Assembly (NCBI GenBank): GCA_023255335.1
Contig: JALRIS010000009.1
Coordinates: 1-34,061, forward strand
DNA: 34,061 bases
Source of the DNA: Flavobacteriales bacterium
Lineage (GTDB): Bacteria; Bacteroidota; Bacteroidia; Flavobacteriales_D; CAJJDF01
Direction: 5' to 3'
Shown here: in pieces, positions 8,507-16,298 of the stretch
Layout of the letters: every line of letters starts with the position of its first letter
Numbering within the stretch: the stretch's first letter is position 1
Made by a program: the position numbers and the translations under genes
Notes under the pieces: generated by a model
The model's input: the letters and a program-made list of their open reading frames with translations, nothing else
Database searches by the model: none
Told to the model about the DNA's origin: nothing

Positions 8507-9187
8507 ATGCAAGTTGATGTAATTATTCCCGCTTTTAACGAACAAAACTCAATAGGCTCTGTAATCAGAGATATCCCCAAAGACTTGGTGAGAGAAATCA
8601 TTGTGGTTGACAACAATTCGAGTGATGAAACCAGCATAAATGCCAAAAATGCGGGTGCCACCGTACTTAAGCAACCTTTGCAAGGATATGGAAATGCCTG
8701 TTTGAAAGGAATTGACTATGCAACAAACAAAGAAGCAAAAGCCGATGTGCTTGTTTTCCTGGATGCTGATTACTCTGATTTTCCGGAAGAGATGAATTTG
8801 TTACTGAACAAAATCTGGAAAGGAGCAGACATGGTTATTGGCAACCGTGTAAAAGAAAAAAGAGAAAATGGCTCTATGACTATTCCGCAGATTTTTGGAA
8901 ATTGGCTGGCTTGTAATTTAATGAAACTCATGTATGGCTATCGATACAGAGATTTGGGACCGTTTCGGGCTATTAAATTTGAGAAACTGACTCAATTAGG
9001 AATGGTAGACCAAACCTACGGCTGGACCGTAGAAATGCAAGTAAAAGCACTCAAAGAAAAATTCAATGTACAGCAGGTAGATGTCAGCTATCGAAAACGA
9101 ATAGGACAATCAAAAATCTCTGGAACCATAAAAGGAAGCATTTTGGCTGGCTACAAAATAATCACCACGATATTTAAATACAAATAA
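8507..9187 (+). CDS. GT2 glycosyltransferase, polyprenyl-phosphate mannose/glucose synthase-like
   Basis: The 226-residue GT-A enzyme starts MQVDVIIPAFNEQNSI and carries VVDNNSSDET for nucleotide-sugar binding and FLDADYSDFP as the metal-binding DxD-type motif. It ends soluble, without the C-terminal membrane helices of ArnC-like members, so it resembles DPM1-type enzymes that charge a lipid carrier at the cytoplasmic face. The exact sugar is not predictable. Two bases separate its stop from the next glycosyltransferase, so the two are one operon and may act in one glycan pathway. Confidence 0.88.
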   Translation: MQVDVIIPAFNEQNSIGSVIRDIPKDLVREIIVVDNNSSDETSINAKNAGATVLKQPLQGYGNACLKGIDYATNKEAKADVLVFLDADYSDFPEEMNLLLNKIWKGADMVIGNRVKEKRENGSMTIPQIFGNWLACNLMKLMYGYRYRDLGPFRAIKFEKLTQLGMVDQTYGWTVEMQVKALKEKFNVQQVDVSYRKRIGQSKISGTIKGSILAGYKIITTIFKYK

Positions 9188-9189
9188 CT

Positions 9190-10665
9190 ATGAGCATCGC
9201 CCTAATTTTGATCTATAGCCTCTTTTCACTTTTTGTTGTTTTTTACAGTATTGTACAACTCGGGTTGGTTATTTCTTACCTACGAAATCGAAAAAAGGTG
9301 TTGGAAGAGATTTCCCACTATGCTCAGCAGCCCTACTTTCCTCATGTAACTGTCCAACTCCCTGTGTACAACGAAATGTATGTGATAGAAAGACTGATAG
9401 AGGCCGTGGCCAATTTCAATTATCCCACAGATAAACTAGAAATACAAGTGCTGGATGACTCCACTGACGAGACTGTGCAAATAATTGCCCGAAAAGTAAA
9501 AGAACTAAGAGCCGCAGGACTTGATATATCTCAAGTCATTCGTCCCGAACGAAAAGGATTCAAAGCGGGAGCTTTAGACTTTGGTATGAACACATGCAAA
9601 GGAGAATACATTGCGATATTTGATGCCGATTTTGTGCCGACTCCCAATTTTTTGCTCGATACAATCCCCTACTTTCAGGACGAACAGATTGGCGTAGTCC
9701 AAACCAGGTGGGAACATATCAATAAAGAATATTCGCTACTTACACGTTTGCAGGCTTTTGCCTTGGATGCACACTTTAGTGTAGAACAAGGTGGAAGAAA
9801 TTTTGCCGGACACTTTATTAATTTTAACGGAACAGCAGGCGTTTGGAGGAAACAAGCTATCATTGACGGTGGAGGTTGGAAAGCTGATACACTTACTGAA
9901 GACCTAGATTTGAGTTATCGTGCCCAGCTCAAGGGTTGGAAATTTATTTTCAAAGAGGAGATTGGCGCTCCCGCTGAACTACCCGCAGAAATGAATTCCC
10001 TAAAAGCCCAACAGTATAGATGGACAAAAGGAGCCGCAGAATGTACCGTAAAAAACTTAAGGAAAGTTGTCAAACATAAAAACTACTCTTTTTGGACAAA
10101 AATTAACGCAATTTTTCACTTAATGAATAGCTTTTTATTCATTGCTATTTTCAGTATTGCAATGCTTAGTCTTCCTTTGTTTATTTTGAAACAATCTCAT
10201 ACTGAGTTACAACCATTTTTCAAATTGGCCACTATCTCACTATTCAGTTTTGCGGTAATTGGCGTTCTTTACTTCACCTCTTTTGCCAAGAGTTACACCA
10301 ACAAAGGAATTGCATTCTTACATTTCTTGTATTATTTCCCTCTATTTCTGAGTTTTTCGATGGGGCTTTCTCTTCATAATTCTCTGGCAGTACTCGAAGG
10401 ATATGCCGGCAAAAAATCTCCTTTTGTGAGAACCCCGAAGTTTTCCTTGACCGACAAAACAGGAAATTGGAAAGGTAAAAGTTACAGCAAAATAAAAGTA
10501 AACTGGGTGACATTGTTTGAGGGACTTTTTGCTCTCTATTTTGCCTTAGGCGTCTATCTGTGCTTTGTGTGGAATGATTACGGCATACTTCCCCTATTTG
10601 CCATGCTTACGCTCGGATTTGGGGTAATTGCGGGGTATTCGCTCAAGCATTCTATGGCGAGGTGA
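9190..10665 (+). CDS. Membrane GT2 glycosyltransferase, cellulose synthase-like
   Basis: A 491-residue processive-type GT2. An N-terminal membrane helix (about 4-30) precedes a GT-A domain with VLDDSTD, the DAD metal site (IFDADFVP), the TED acceptor site (LTEDLDLSY), and the Q-x-x-R-W signature (QQYRWTKG) of polymerising beta-glycosyltransferases. Four to five helices follow near the C-terminus, partly forming the export channel in this class. The product glycan is unknown. No PilZ domain or partner subunits lie next to it. It is co-transcribed with the DPM1-like transferase upstream. Confidence 0.9.
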   Translation: MSIALILIYSLFSLFVVFYSIVQLGLVISYLRNRKKVLEEISHYAQQPYFPHVTVQLPVYNEMYVIERLIEAVANFNYPTDKLEIQVLDDSTDETVQIIARKVKELRAAGLDISQVIRPERKGFKAGALDFGMNTCKGEYIAIFDADFVPTPNFLLDTIPYFQDEQIGVVQTRWEHINKEYSLLTRLQAFALDAHFSVEQGGRNFAGHFINFNGTAGVWRKQAIIDGGGWKADTLTEDLDLSYRAQLKGWKFIFKEEIGAPAELPAEMNSLKAQQYRWTKGAAECTVKNLRKVVKHKNYSFWTKINAIFHLMNSFLFIAIFSIAMLSLPLFILKQSHTELQPFFKLATISLFSFAVIGVLYFTSFAKSYTNKGIAFLHFLYYFPLFLSFSMGLSLHNSLAVLEGYAGKKSPFVRTPKFSLTDKTGNWKGKSYSKIKVNWVTLFEGLFALYFALGVYLCFVWNDYGILPLFAMLTLGFGVIAGYSLKHSMAR

Positions 10666-10711
10666 AGAGTGGTTACAATTTTTAAACTAACTACCCTGTA
10701 CTTCTTCACCT
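10660..10711 (+). other. Imperfect long hairpin over the glycosyltransferase stop codon
   Basis: AGGTGAAGA (10660-10668) pairs perfectly with TCTTCACCT (10703-10711), and inside it GGTTA can pair with TAACT-like bases. There is no T-run. It may be a 3' stabiliser or a weak transcription end for the two glycosyltransferases. Confidence 0.4.
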
Positions 10712-10919
10712 GATACAACATATATCGTTTAACTCGTTTCAAAATATTGTTGGATAGAAAAAAATAATTAAAGAGCTCTTTTAGGTTAATGTCTCTCAAA
10801 AGATTGCTTCATTTCTGCTGTTTACTCTCATTAAACTCTGAAGCGCAACTGGAGCTCTTTTTATTATTTTTTCCCTTTTCCGCGATTCTGTGCCCATCAG
10901 TTCAATCTCTCCCCTTTGA
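10712..10919. other. Non-coding part of the gap before ccmB, with paired segments
   Basis: The gap 10666-10966 carries no convincing gene; the two minus-strand ORFs of the track have no start context or recognisable product. It contains AAAGAGCTC (10770-10778), which can pair with GAGCTCTTT (10852-10860), and a nested GCTTCA/TGAAGC pair (10806-10811 / 10839-10844), followed by a T-rich stretch. This could be a small structured RNA ending in a terminator, or chance. Confidence 0.3.
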
Positions 10920-10950
10920 TTGGAATCGAAAAGAATTCTCCCTAACTTTG
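10920..10950 (+). promoter_or_regulatory. Promoter of the ccm operon (TTG-N20-TAACTTTG)
   Basis: TTG at 10920-10922, 20 bases, then TAACTTTG at 10943-10950. RNA would start near 10957, only about ten bases before the ccmB ATG, so the leader is very short. Confidence 0.7.
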
Positions 10951-10966
10951 TCACAAACGAAATGAA

Positions 10967-11635
10967 ATGTTTGCCAAACAATTAGTGAACCTCCTAAAGC
11001 ATGAATTGACACTAGAAATGAAACAAAAGCATTTCATAAGCTCTATTGTGCTCTACATTGTTTCGACCATATTTGTGTGTTCACTTTCCTTTACCTCCAT
11101 CTCAGAAACTAGTATTTGGAATGCTCTTTTTTGGATAATCATTCTCTTCTCATTAACCAATGCCATTTCCAAATCTTTTCTTAACGAAAATTCTGACAAA
11201 CAATTATTTCTCTACACCTTAATAAACCCCAGAGTACTTATCGTGGGTAAAATTCTCTACAACTTAGTCCTCTCTATTTTATTGGTTGTTTTGAGCTTTG
11301 TTGTGTTTACTATTTTTATTCAGTCAGACGGACTGACAGACATGAACTATTGGTTGTTTTTTCTTGCGGTGATACTAGGAAGCACCAGCCTATCCTCAAC
11401 TCTGACTATGGTCAGTGCAATCGCCTCTAAAACAAACAATAACATTGGCATTCTCTCCATCCTTGCCTTTCCGATTCTCATCCCTTCCATTTTGCTCTCT
11501 ATCGAGTTTTCCAACCTGGCCATCAATGGAGGTACCACCGAAATGGCTGGCCAATTCATCGTTTTTTTATCGTTGATTAACTTGCTTATAATCATACTTT
11601 CTTTTTTATTATTTCCTTACCTTTGGCGAGAATAA
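10967..11635 (+). CDS. ccmB: Haem exporter permease CcmB
   Basis: Membrane subunit of the CcmAB ABC transporter of system I cytochrome c maturation. The 222 residues carry six hydrophobic segments and an N-terminal LLKHELTLEMKQKHFISS stretch typical of CcmB (E-L-x-x-E). The ATG at 10967 follows directly on a consensus promoter. It is first in a tight operon with ccmC, ccmD-like and ccmE. No ccmA ATPase gene lies beside it, so the ATPase must be encoded elsewhere. Confidence 0.88.
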   Translation: MFAKQLVNLLKHELTLEMKQKHFISSIVLYIVSTIFVCSLSFTSISETSIWNALFWIIILFSLTNAISKSFLNENSDKQLFLYTLINPRVLIVGKILYNLVLSILLVVLSFVVFTIFIQSDGLTDMNYWLFFLAVILGSTSLSSTLTMVSAIASKTNNNIGILSILAFPILIPSILLSIEFSNLAINGGTTEMAGQFIVFLSLINLLIIILSFLLFPYLWRE

Positions 11636-11650
11636 GAGATTTTTTTTGCA

Positions 11651-12706
11651 ATGAAAACAGTTAAACAACATTGGTGGAAGGCTTTATCTGTAATTCTATT
11701 GGTGTACACCTTTGGTTTTTCGTTTTTGGTTCCTCTTTCTCCCTCCATCAAGTCGGCTACTCCCAGCTCTCTTGAAATTGGAGAAAACAAGGTGATATTA
11801 ACTGGCTACAATACCGGATTTACGGCCGATGAGCCTATTCACATTGCAATCGAATATGACAAGCAAACCCTTCTTTGTGGAACAGCTATTTCTGTCTTGA
11901 ATGAAAATCAAATAGAAGCCAGTTTTACTGTGCCTGACTCACTTCCTTCCAAAGTACTTCATCTTAGACTTCATACCACTCGTTTTTCTTGTTTCTCACC
12001 AGAACTGATTAAAGCTTTCTCTATTGTTGAGGCTCCTGCCGATGATGCACAATGTTCGTCCCCTCCACTTGCTAGTTCAGTTCCTTTGGATATTCCAAAT
12101 AGACTACAACTAAACGAAACCATACGAAACCTCATGTTTCATGTGCCGATGTGGTTTACCATGATGGTAATTCTTTCAATTTCCTTCTGGTATTCCATCA
12201 AATACCTCAACACCTTTGATTTGCGTTATGATAGAATTGCAAGAGAGGCCGTAAACATCGGATTATTATTTGCTGCCTTAGGGTTAGTTACGGGTTCTAT
12301 TTGGGCAAAATTCACCTGGAGCGAGCACACAGATTTATTCACCACATCGGGGTGGTGGGTAAATGATGTAAAACTCAATGGAGCCGCCATTACCACCTTA
12401 ATTTATTTGGCTTACAGAATTTTGAGAAACTCCCTACAAGAAGCCAATCAAAAAGCAAAAGTAAGTGCCGTCTATAATATTTTCGCCTTTGTATTAATGC
12501 TGGTATTTATTATGATTTTACCTCGAATTACAGATTCATTACATCCTGGCAATGGAGGGAATCCTGCCTTTGGAAAGTATGATCTTGACAGCACCCTAAG
12601 GAAAGTATTCTATCCGGCTGTTGTGGGTTGGATACTCCTCGGAATTTGGATGCTCTCACTCAAAAAAAGAATTTCAACCCTCGAAAACAACCTAGAAGAT
12701 GAATAA
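11651..12706 (+). CDS. ccmC: CcmC/CcsA-family haem handling protein with periplasmic insertion
   Basis: Delivers haem to CcmE in the inner membrane. The C-terminal part (about 150-345) has the family core: FHVPMWF with axial His164, a WGxxW-like segment that here reads WWVND (235-239), and the second axial His298 in TDSLHPG. Between the first helix (about 10-30) and the second (about 165-185) sits roughly 115 residues not found in E. coli CcmC. That stretch has alternating beta character, two Cys pairs, and looks like an immunoglobulin/TIG-like periplasmic domain (KVILTGYNTGF). The 351 residues compare with about 240 for the usual protein. It overlaps the ccmD-like gene by eight bases. Confidence 0.85.
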   Translation: MKTVKQHWWKALSVILLVYTFGFSFLVPLSPSIKSATPSSLEIGENKVILTGYNTGFTADEPIHIAIEYDKQTLLCGTAISVLNENQIEASFTVPDSLPSKVLHLRLHTTRFSCFSPELIKAFSIVEAPADDAQCSSPPLASSVPLDIPNRLQLNETIRNLMFHVPMWFTMMVILSISFWYSIKYLNTFDLRYDRIAREAVNIGLLFAALGLVTGSIWAKFTWSEHTDLFTTSGWWVNDVKLNGAAITTLIYLAYRILRNSLQEANQKAKVSAVYNIFAFVLMLVFIMILPRITDSLHPGNGGNPAFGKYDLDSTLRKVFYPAVVGWILLGIWMLSLKKRISTLENNLEDE

Positions 12707-12914
12707 AAAAATCGTTTTTTTACTCTTAGCATTCATTGCTTTTTTTTACAACGCGAGCCTTGCCAAAGGCAATTTGGTGGAACAAACTTTTCACGAATCG
12801 GGAAAAATAAACGTGGTAGTTGCCATCGTTCTTGTAATATTTATCGGTTTGATTTTTTATTTGATAAAATTGGATAGAAAAATTTCCAAAATAGAGAAAG
12901 AATCAAAAAAATAA
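12699..12914 (+). CDS. ccmD: CcmD-like small membrane protein
   Basis: A 71-residue protein with an N-terminal hydrophobic segment (about 5-22, signal-like), a second helix (about 37-58) and a charged Lys-rich tail (KLDRKISKIEKE). CcmD proteins are short, poorly conserved, and release holo-CcmE from CcmC; this one is recognised mainly by size, topology and position between ccmC and ccmE. Its ATG lies within the last codons of ccmC, so it is translationally coupled. Confidence 0.7.
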   Translation: MNKKIVFLLLAFIAFFYNASLAKGNLVEQTFHESGKINVVVAIVLVIFIGLIFYLIKLDRKISKIEKESKK

Positions 12915-12943
12915 AATAGGTAACTTTAAGTAAAATTTGCATC

Positions 12944-13315
12944 ATGAGAAAAGTCGAAATTGCACTAATAATTGTTGTAGCTGTTACGATAGGAATTATA
13001 TTTAGCTACTCCTCGCAGGCAAGTCGCTATGGTAACTTTACGCAGGCGTTTGCCGAAGAAGGCAAAACCTTTAAGGTAATTGGCACTCTCAACAAAGATA
13101 TTCCAGTAGAAACTCCTCAAGCCAACTTGGTTATTTTCAATATGATTGACCAAAACGGAAAAGAATGTAAAGTGTACCTCAACGAAACGGTACAAGAACA
13201 TTTTGATAGGTCGGATCAAGTAGTTATTACAGGAACTGCCGATAGCGAAAAAAATGCATTCTTTGCCACAGAACACCAGGCAAAATGCCCTTCAAAATAC
13301 AATGACGAAAAGTAG
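12944..13315 (+). CDS. ccmE: Cytochrome c maturation haem chaperone CcmE, CxxxY type
   Basis: Periplasmic haem chaperone tethered by one N-terminal helix (about 5-22), 123 residues. The beta-barrel (OB fold) region includes FKVIGTLNKD and VVITGTADSEKNAFFA. The haem-binding segment aligns as QAK-CPSKY against E. coli LAK-HDENY, so the haem-attaching His130 is replaced by Cys115 with Tyr119 four residues on (CxxxY). That is the variant described for some sulfate reducers and archaea. It is last in the ccm operon here; no ccmF follows. A TAACTTTA box at about 12920 could give an extra internal promoter. It ends six bases from the convergent fur-family gene. Confidence 0.88.
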   Translation: MRKVEIALIIVVAVTIGIIFSYSSQASRYGNFTQAFAEEGKTFKVIGTLNKDIPVETPQANLVIFNMIDQNGKECKVYLNETVQEHFDRSDQVVITGTADSEKNAFFATEHQAKCPSKYNDEK

Positions 13316-13321
13316 CCAACT

Positions 13322-13720
13322 TTACTGACAGTGTTCACACACTCCCTTGGCATGAACCTCAAAAGAATCGATAAGGTGATTACTCTTGTTGATGAAAGAA
13401 TCTGCCGGTAAATCAACGCAATAAACCGAATTACACTGGGTGCACTGTAGGTGTAGATGATTGTGTATATGATTGTCCTGCTGGCAAGTATCCTCACACA
13501 TTGCATATCGCAAATCCTCGCCTGCGATGGAAATTGAATGAATAATACCTGTTTCTAGAAACGTTTTGATTGTGCGATATAAAGTAACACGATTATACTC
13601 TCCCAGCTTATTTTCTATGTACGAAATGGAAACAGCTGAAGAGGAATCACTGATAATTTCCAATACCGATTTCCTAAAAGGAGTCTCGCTGATATTTTTT
13701 CTTTTTAAGATTGATTTCAT
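13322..13720 (-). CDS. Fur-family metalloregulator, probably Zur-like
   Basis: A 132-residue regulator. The N-terminal winged helix ends in a recognition helix NRVTLYRTIKTF (about 43-54). The C-terminal part has a His cluster (HIHNHLH, 84-90), CTQC (93-96) and CEHC (128-131), the last two forming the structural zinc site of the family. It is divergent from the TonB receptor, and a 7/8-matched palindrome (13737-13755) lies just upstream of its start, which suggests autoregulation. I favour Zur over Fur because the receptor looks ZnuD-like and a Cys/His-rich lipoprotein follows it; Fur or PerR cannot be excluded. Confidence 0.82.
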   Translation of the reverse strand: MKSILKRKNISETPFRKSVLEIISDSSSAVSISYIENKLGEYNRVTLYRTIKTFLETGIIHSISIAGEDLRYAMCEDTCQQDNHIHNHLHLQCTQCNSVYCVDLPADSFINKSNHLIDSFEVHAKGVCEHCQ

Positions 13721-13736
13721 GTTCCTGAGAAAAATA

Positions 13737-13755
13737 TTTGCAACATTGTTACAAA
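13737..13755. promoter_or_regulatory. Candidate Fur/Zur operator 1 (regulator side)
   Basis: TTTGCAAC-ATT-GTTACAAA is a palindrome with one mismatch in eight arm positions. It lies just upstream of a TATTTTTC (7/8 -7 box) on the minus strand, in front of the fur-family gene. It shares the TTTGCA core with operator 2. Confidence 0.55.
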
Positions 13756-13771
13756 AAATTCATTAATTCCT

Positions 13772-13798
13772 TATATTTGCATCACAGTTGCAAATATA
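13772..13798. promoter_or_regulatory. Candidate Fur/Zur operator 2 overlapping the TonB receptor promoter
   Basis: TATATTTGCA (13772-13781) and TGCAAATATA (13789-13798) are perfect 10-base inverted arms around a 7-base spacer. The left arm contains TATATTTG (13772-13779), a full -7 box. A repressor bound here would block RNA polymerase. RNA would start near 13786, twelve bases before the ATG at 13798. Confidence 0.65.
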
Positions 13799-16047
13799 TG
13801 AAGTTTTATTCTATCTTACTTGTTTTAGTACTTACCAGTTTCGCCAGACTCTATTCTCAAGAATATCAAGGAATAGTAGTGGACAAAGAAAATGGCTCAC
13901 CCGTACCGTATGCCTCTATTTGGATCGTAGACCTAAATACAGGCGTTTCTTGCAACAGCCAAGGAAGGTTTCTCTTAGACTTTTCGCTCCCACAAACCAT
14001 GCACATCAAAGTATCGGCAGTGGGTTACACGAGTGCCATTAGTTCTATTTCAAAAAATGACACCAACCAGATTGTACTAGTTCTCTCACCCTCTCACATT
14101 GAACTACAAGAAATGGAAATATCCACCACCACGGGAATTCTTCAAAACTACTCCATCACCAATGTCGAGTCCAAAACTCTGGAAGAACTCACAACGATCA
14201 ACACCACCACACTGGGTCAATCTCTAGGAAATATTTCTGGAGTTTACAACAATTCTACCGGAAATGGAATCAACAAACCAGTAATACGAGGAATGAGCGG
14301 TATGAGAGTAAGCACTTACCTCAACGGGCTAAAAATAGAAAATCAACAATGGGGTGGTGATCACGGAATTGGCGTAGATGCATTAGGAATAGAAAAAGTG
14401 GAAGTGATAAAAGGAGCGTCCTCTCTACTCTATGGATCCGATGCGTTGGGTGGAGTGATTTACCTCCACGAAGAAAAATATGCTGAATCTAATATGTTTG
14501 AGGCTGGAATAAACTCCCAATTCGAGTTAAATTCTATGGGGTTTACGAATGGATTTCACATGAAAATCGCCAAAAAAAACATTCGATTCAACTTATTTGG
14601 AAACCAAACCTCGCAAGCAGATTATCAAGTTCCCAACGGAGATTTTGTGTTTAATTCAAGATTTAAAGGACAAGGAATAAAAGCCGCACTAGGCATGAAC
14701 AAGAACAATTGGGTGGGTAATATTCGGTACACCTTCGTTTCCAATGAACTCGGAATACCGGGACATACGCATGACTCTGTACCTAGCAAAGAAGATTTAT
14801 TCAAGCCTACTGCTTCCCGGAAAAAAACACTCCCACTCCAAGTAAATTCCTCTCACTTTTTGAGTACTGATCATAAATTATACTTCAATAAAAGTGAATT
14901 AAAATTCACCTTGGGATTAGTTTCTAACAACCTAGAAGAATTTGATGAAAAAGTGACTATTCCTGGAATTGCCATGAAACTCAATACTTTTTCGTTCAAC
15001 GGACTATGGAGAATTACCTCTTGGAAAAAACACAAGATATTGATAGGGGCACAAGGAAATATTCAGACCAACAAGAACAATGAAAAAGCGGAAGAGATTT
15101 TACTCCAAAACTTACAATCAAATTCTGCTGGAGTGTTTGGAATGATTCATTCAAAATGGAATCAACAGCTGGAAACTCAATTTGGAATTCGAGCCGATAG
15201 AAATGAGTTTGAAATAGCTTCAAATTCTTTACAAGATCCTGGACTCACCCTGAATTACCAAAGTTTAACTTACTCGGCAGGTTTGAGCTACAAAAAAAAC
15301 AAACATGCTTACAGAATAAATATTTCTTCGGGATATAGACCGCCACATCCGATCGAGAGTCTTGCTAATGGTGTTCATCACTCTTCAAGAAGGTTTGAGA
15401 TTGGCTCACTTTCGCTCCAACCCGAATTTGCCAACCAACTAGACCTATCTTATGAATTTAACAACGAACATATAGGACTGCTACTCAATCCTTACGTTTC
15501 AGTTATTCAACACTATGTTTACCTCAACTATACTGACTCTCTCATCGATAATTACCCCGTAGTGAACTACGCCCAAAATGAGCTTACCTACTTTTATGGA
15601 GGAGAAGTGACTTTGCATTATCACCCGCACTTTTTACACAATTTACACATAGAAACTCATTACACTTATTTATTTGCCGAGGATGGCCAAGGAAAGGCAA
15701 TCTCTCAAATTCCTCAACCCAGACTGATGGGATTACTTACCTATGACATCGAGTCTAAGTCCAAATTAATCCCTTCTTCACTTGCACTTCAAGCGACCCT
15801 TTTTGGAAGGCAGCAAAGGGTAATTGAAAATGAAATATACTCTGATCAATACAGTTTATTAGACCTTGGAGCAAGCTGGAAAATCGCAAGTACGAAACTA
15901 AAAGGTCACTTAAAAATAGGTGCGAGAAATATTATTAATACGAATTATATCAATCATTTATCAGAATTAAAACCTCTGGGTATTCAGAACCCAGGAAGGA
16001 ACTTTTATTTCAGTCTTAACCTCAAAATAAATCAAAAAACAACCTAA
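13798..16047 (+). CDS. TonB-dependent outer-membrane receptor, ZnuD-like metal uptake
   Basis: A 749-residue receptor. The start is set at 13798 rather than the track's 13738 because the -7 box lies at 13772-13779 and the ATG begins a clean signal peptide (MKFYSILLVLVLTSF..SQ). A carboxypeptidase-regulatory-like domain (about 22-105) precedes the plug (about 125-235), with VIRGMSGMRV and EVIKGASSLLYGSDALGGV, then the barrel up to a final aromatic strand (NFYFSLNLKI). The plug has WGGDHGIGVDAL, like the DH-containing motif of ZnuD, and an extracellular loop has GHTHD, a possible zinc site. It is transcribed with the small lipoprotein one base downstream and divergent from the Fur/Zur-family gene. 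Zinc is inferred; copper or other metals remain possible. Confidence 0.88.
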   Translation: MKFYSILLVLVLTSFARLYSQEYQGIVVDKENGSPVPYASIWIVDLNTGVSCNSQGRFLLDFSLPQTMHIKVSAVGYTSAISSISKNDTNQIVLVLSPSHIELQEMEISTTTGILQNYSITNVESKTLEELTTINTTTLGQSLGNISGVYNNSTGNGINKPVIRGMSGMRVSTYLNGLKIENQQWGGDHGIGVDALGIEKVEVIKGASSLLYGSDALGGVIYLHEEKYAESNMFEAGINSQFELNSMGFTNGFHMKIAKKNIRFNLFGNQTSQADYQVPNGDFVFNSRFKGQGIKAALGMNKNNWVGNIRYTFVSNELGIPGHTHDSVPSKEDLFKPTASRKKTLPLQVNSSHFLSTDHKLYFNKSELKFTLGLVSNNLEEFDEKVTIPGIAMKLNTFSFNGLWRITSWKKHKILIGAQGNIQTNKNNEKAEEILLQNLQSNSAGVFGMIHSKWNQQLETQFGIRADRNEFEIASNSLQDPGLTLNYQSLTYSAGLSYKKNKHAYRINISSGYRPPHPIESLANGVHHSSRRFEIGSLSLQPEFANQLDLSYEFNNEHIGLLLNPYVSVIQHYVYLNYTDSLIDNYPVVNYAQNELTYFYGGEVTLHYHPHFLHNLHIETHYTYLFAEDGQGKAISQIPQPRLMGLLTYDIESKSKLIPSSLALQATLFGRQQRVIENEIYSDQYSLLDLGASWKIASTKLKGHLKIGARNIINTNYINHLSELKPLGIQNPGRNFYFSLNLKINQKTT

Positions 16048-16048
16048 C

Positions 16049-16261
16049 ATGAAAAAAATAATCAACACCACCATTATCCTTGCAGGACTTTCTATCTTTT
16101 CAGTTTCTTGCAACAAATCCGAATGCCATGAATGCCACTATGACAAAGACGGTGCAGAAGTAGAATTAGGTGAAAAATGTGACTCGGACCTAGAAACATT
16201 AGAAGCAGAAGGAATTGATGTAAATGGAGTAAACTACGAAGTGCATTGTCACGAACATTAA
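16049..16261 (+). CDS. Small Cys/His-rich lipoprotein
   Basis: A 70-residue exported protein. The signal peptide ends at Cys21 (FSVSC; a loose lipobox). The mature part is about 50 residues with CHECH (26-30), Cys44 and a terminal HCHEH (66-70), plus many acidic residues. That density of Cys, His and acidic side chains in so short a chain suggests metal binding. It begins one base after the receptor stop, so it is almost certainly made together with it. No family was recognised. A role as a surface or periplasmic metal-binding partner of the receptor is inferred from context. Confidence 0.75.
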   Translation: MKKIINTTIILAGLSIFSVSCNKSECHECHYDKDGAEVELGEKCDSDLETLEAEGIDVNGVNYEVHCHEH

Positions 16262-16266
16262 TTTAT

Positions 16267-16274
16267 TAACTTTG
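16267..16274 (+). promoter_or_regulatory. -7 box of the acidic-linker protein gene (TAACTTTG)
   Basis: A perfect TAnnTTTG, with RNA starting near 16282 and the ATG at 16299. This supports the shorter start over the TTG at 16272. The box overlaps the left arm of a 10-base palindrome. Confidence 0.5.
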
Positions 16275-16298
16275 GTGAATACAACCAATCACCAAAGT
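16269..16298. repeat. Perfect 10-bp inverted repeat over promoter and leader
   Basis: ACTTTGGTGA (16269-16278) and TCACCAAAGT (16289-16298) flank a 10-base loop. The right arm ends directly at the ATG. No T-run follows. It could be an operator for this gene, or, in transcripts running through from the TonB receptor, a hairpin that hides the next gene's start. Confidence 0.7.

Noticed and set aside
10578-10981. Two minus-strand ORFs in the gap before ccmB
   Set aside because: They have no -7 box or ribosome site, and no protein pattern; one overlaps the ccm promoter and start.
13738-13797. Longer start of the TonB receptor given by the ORF track
   Set aside because: These codons lie over the -7 box and operator, and the protein would lose its signal peptide at the N-terminus.
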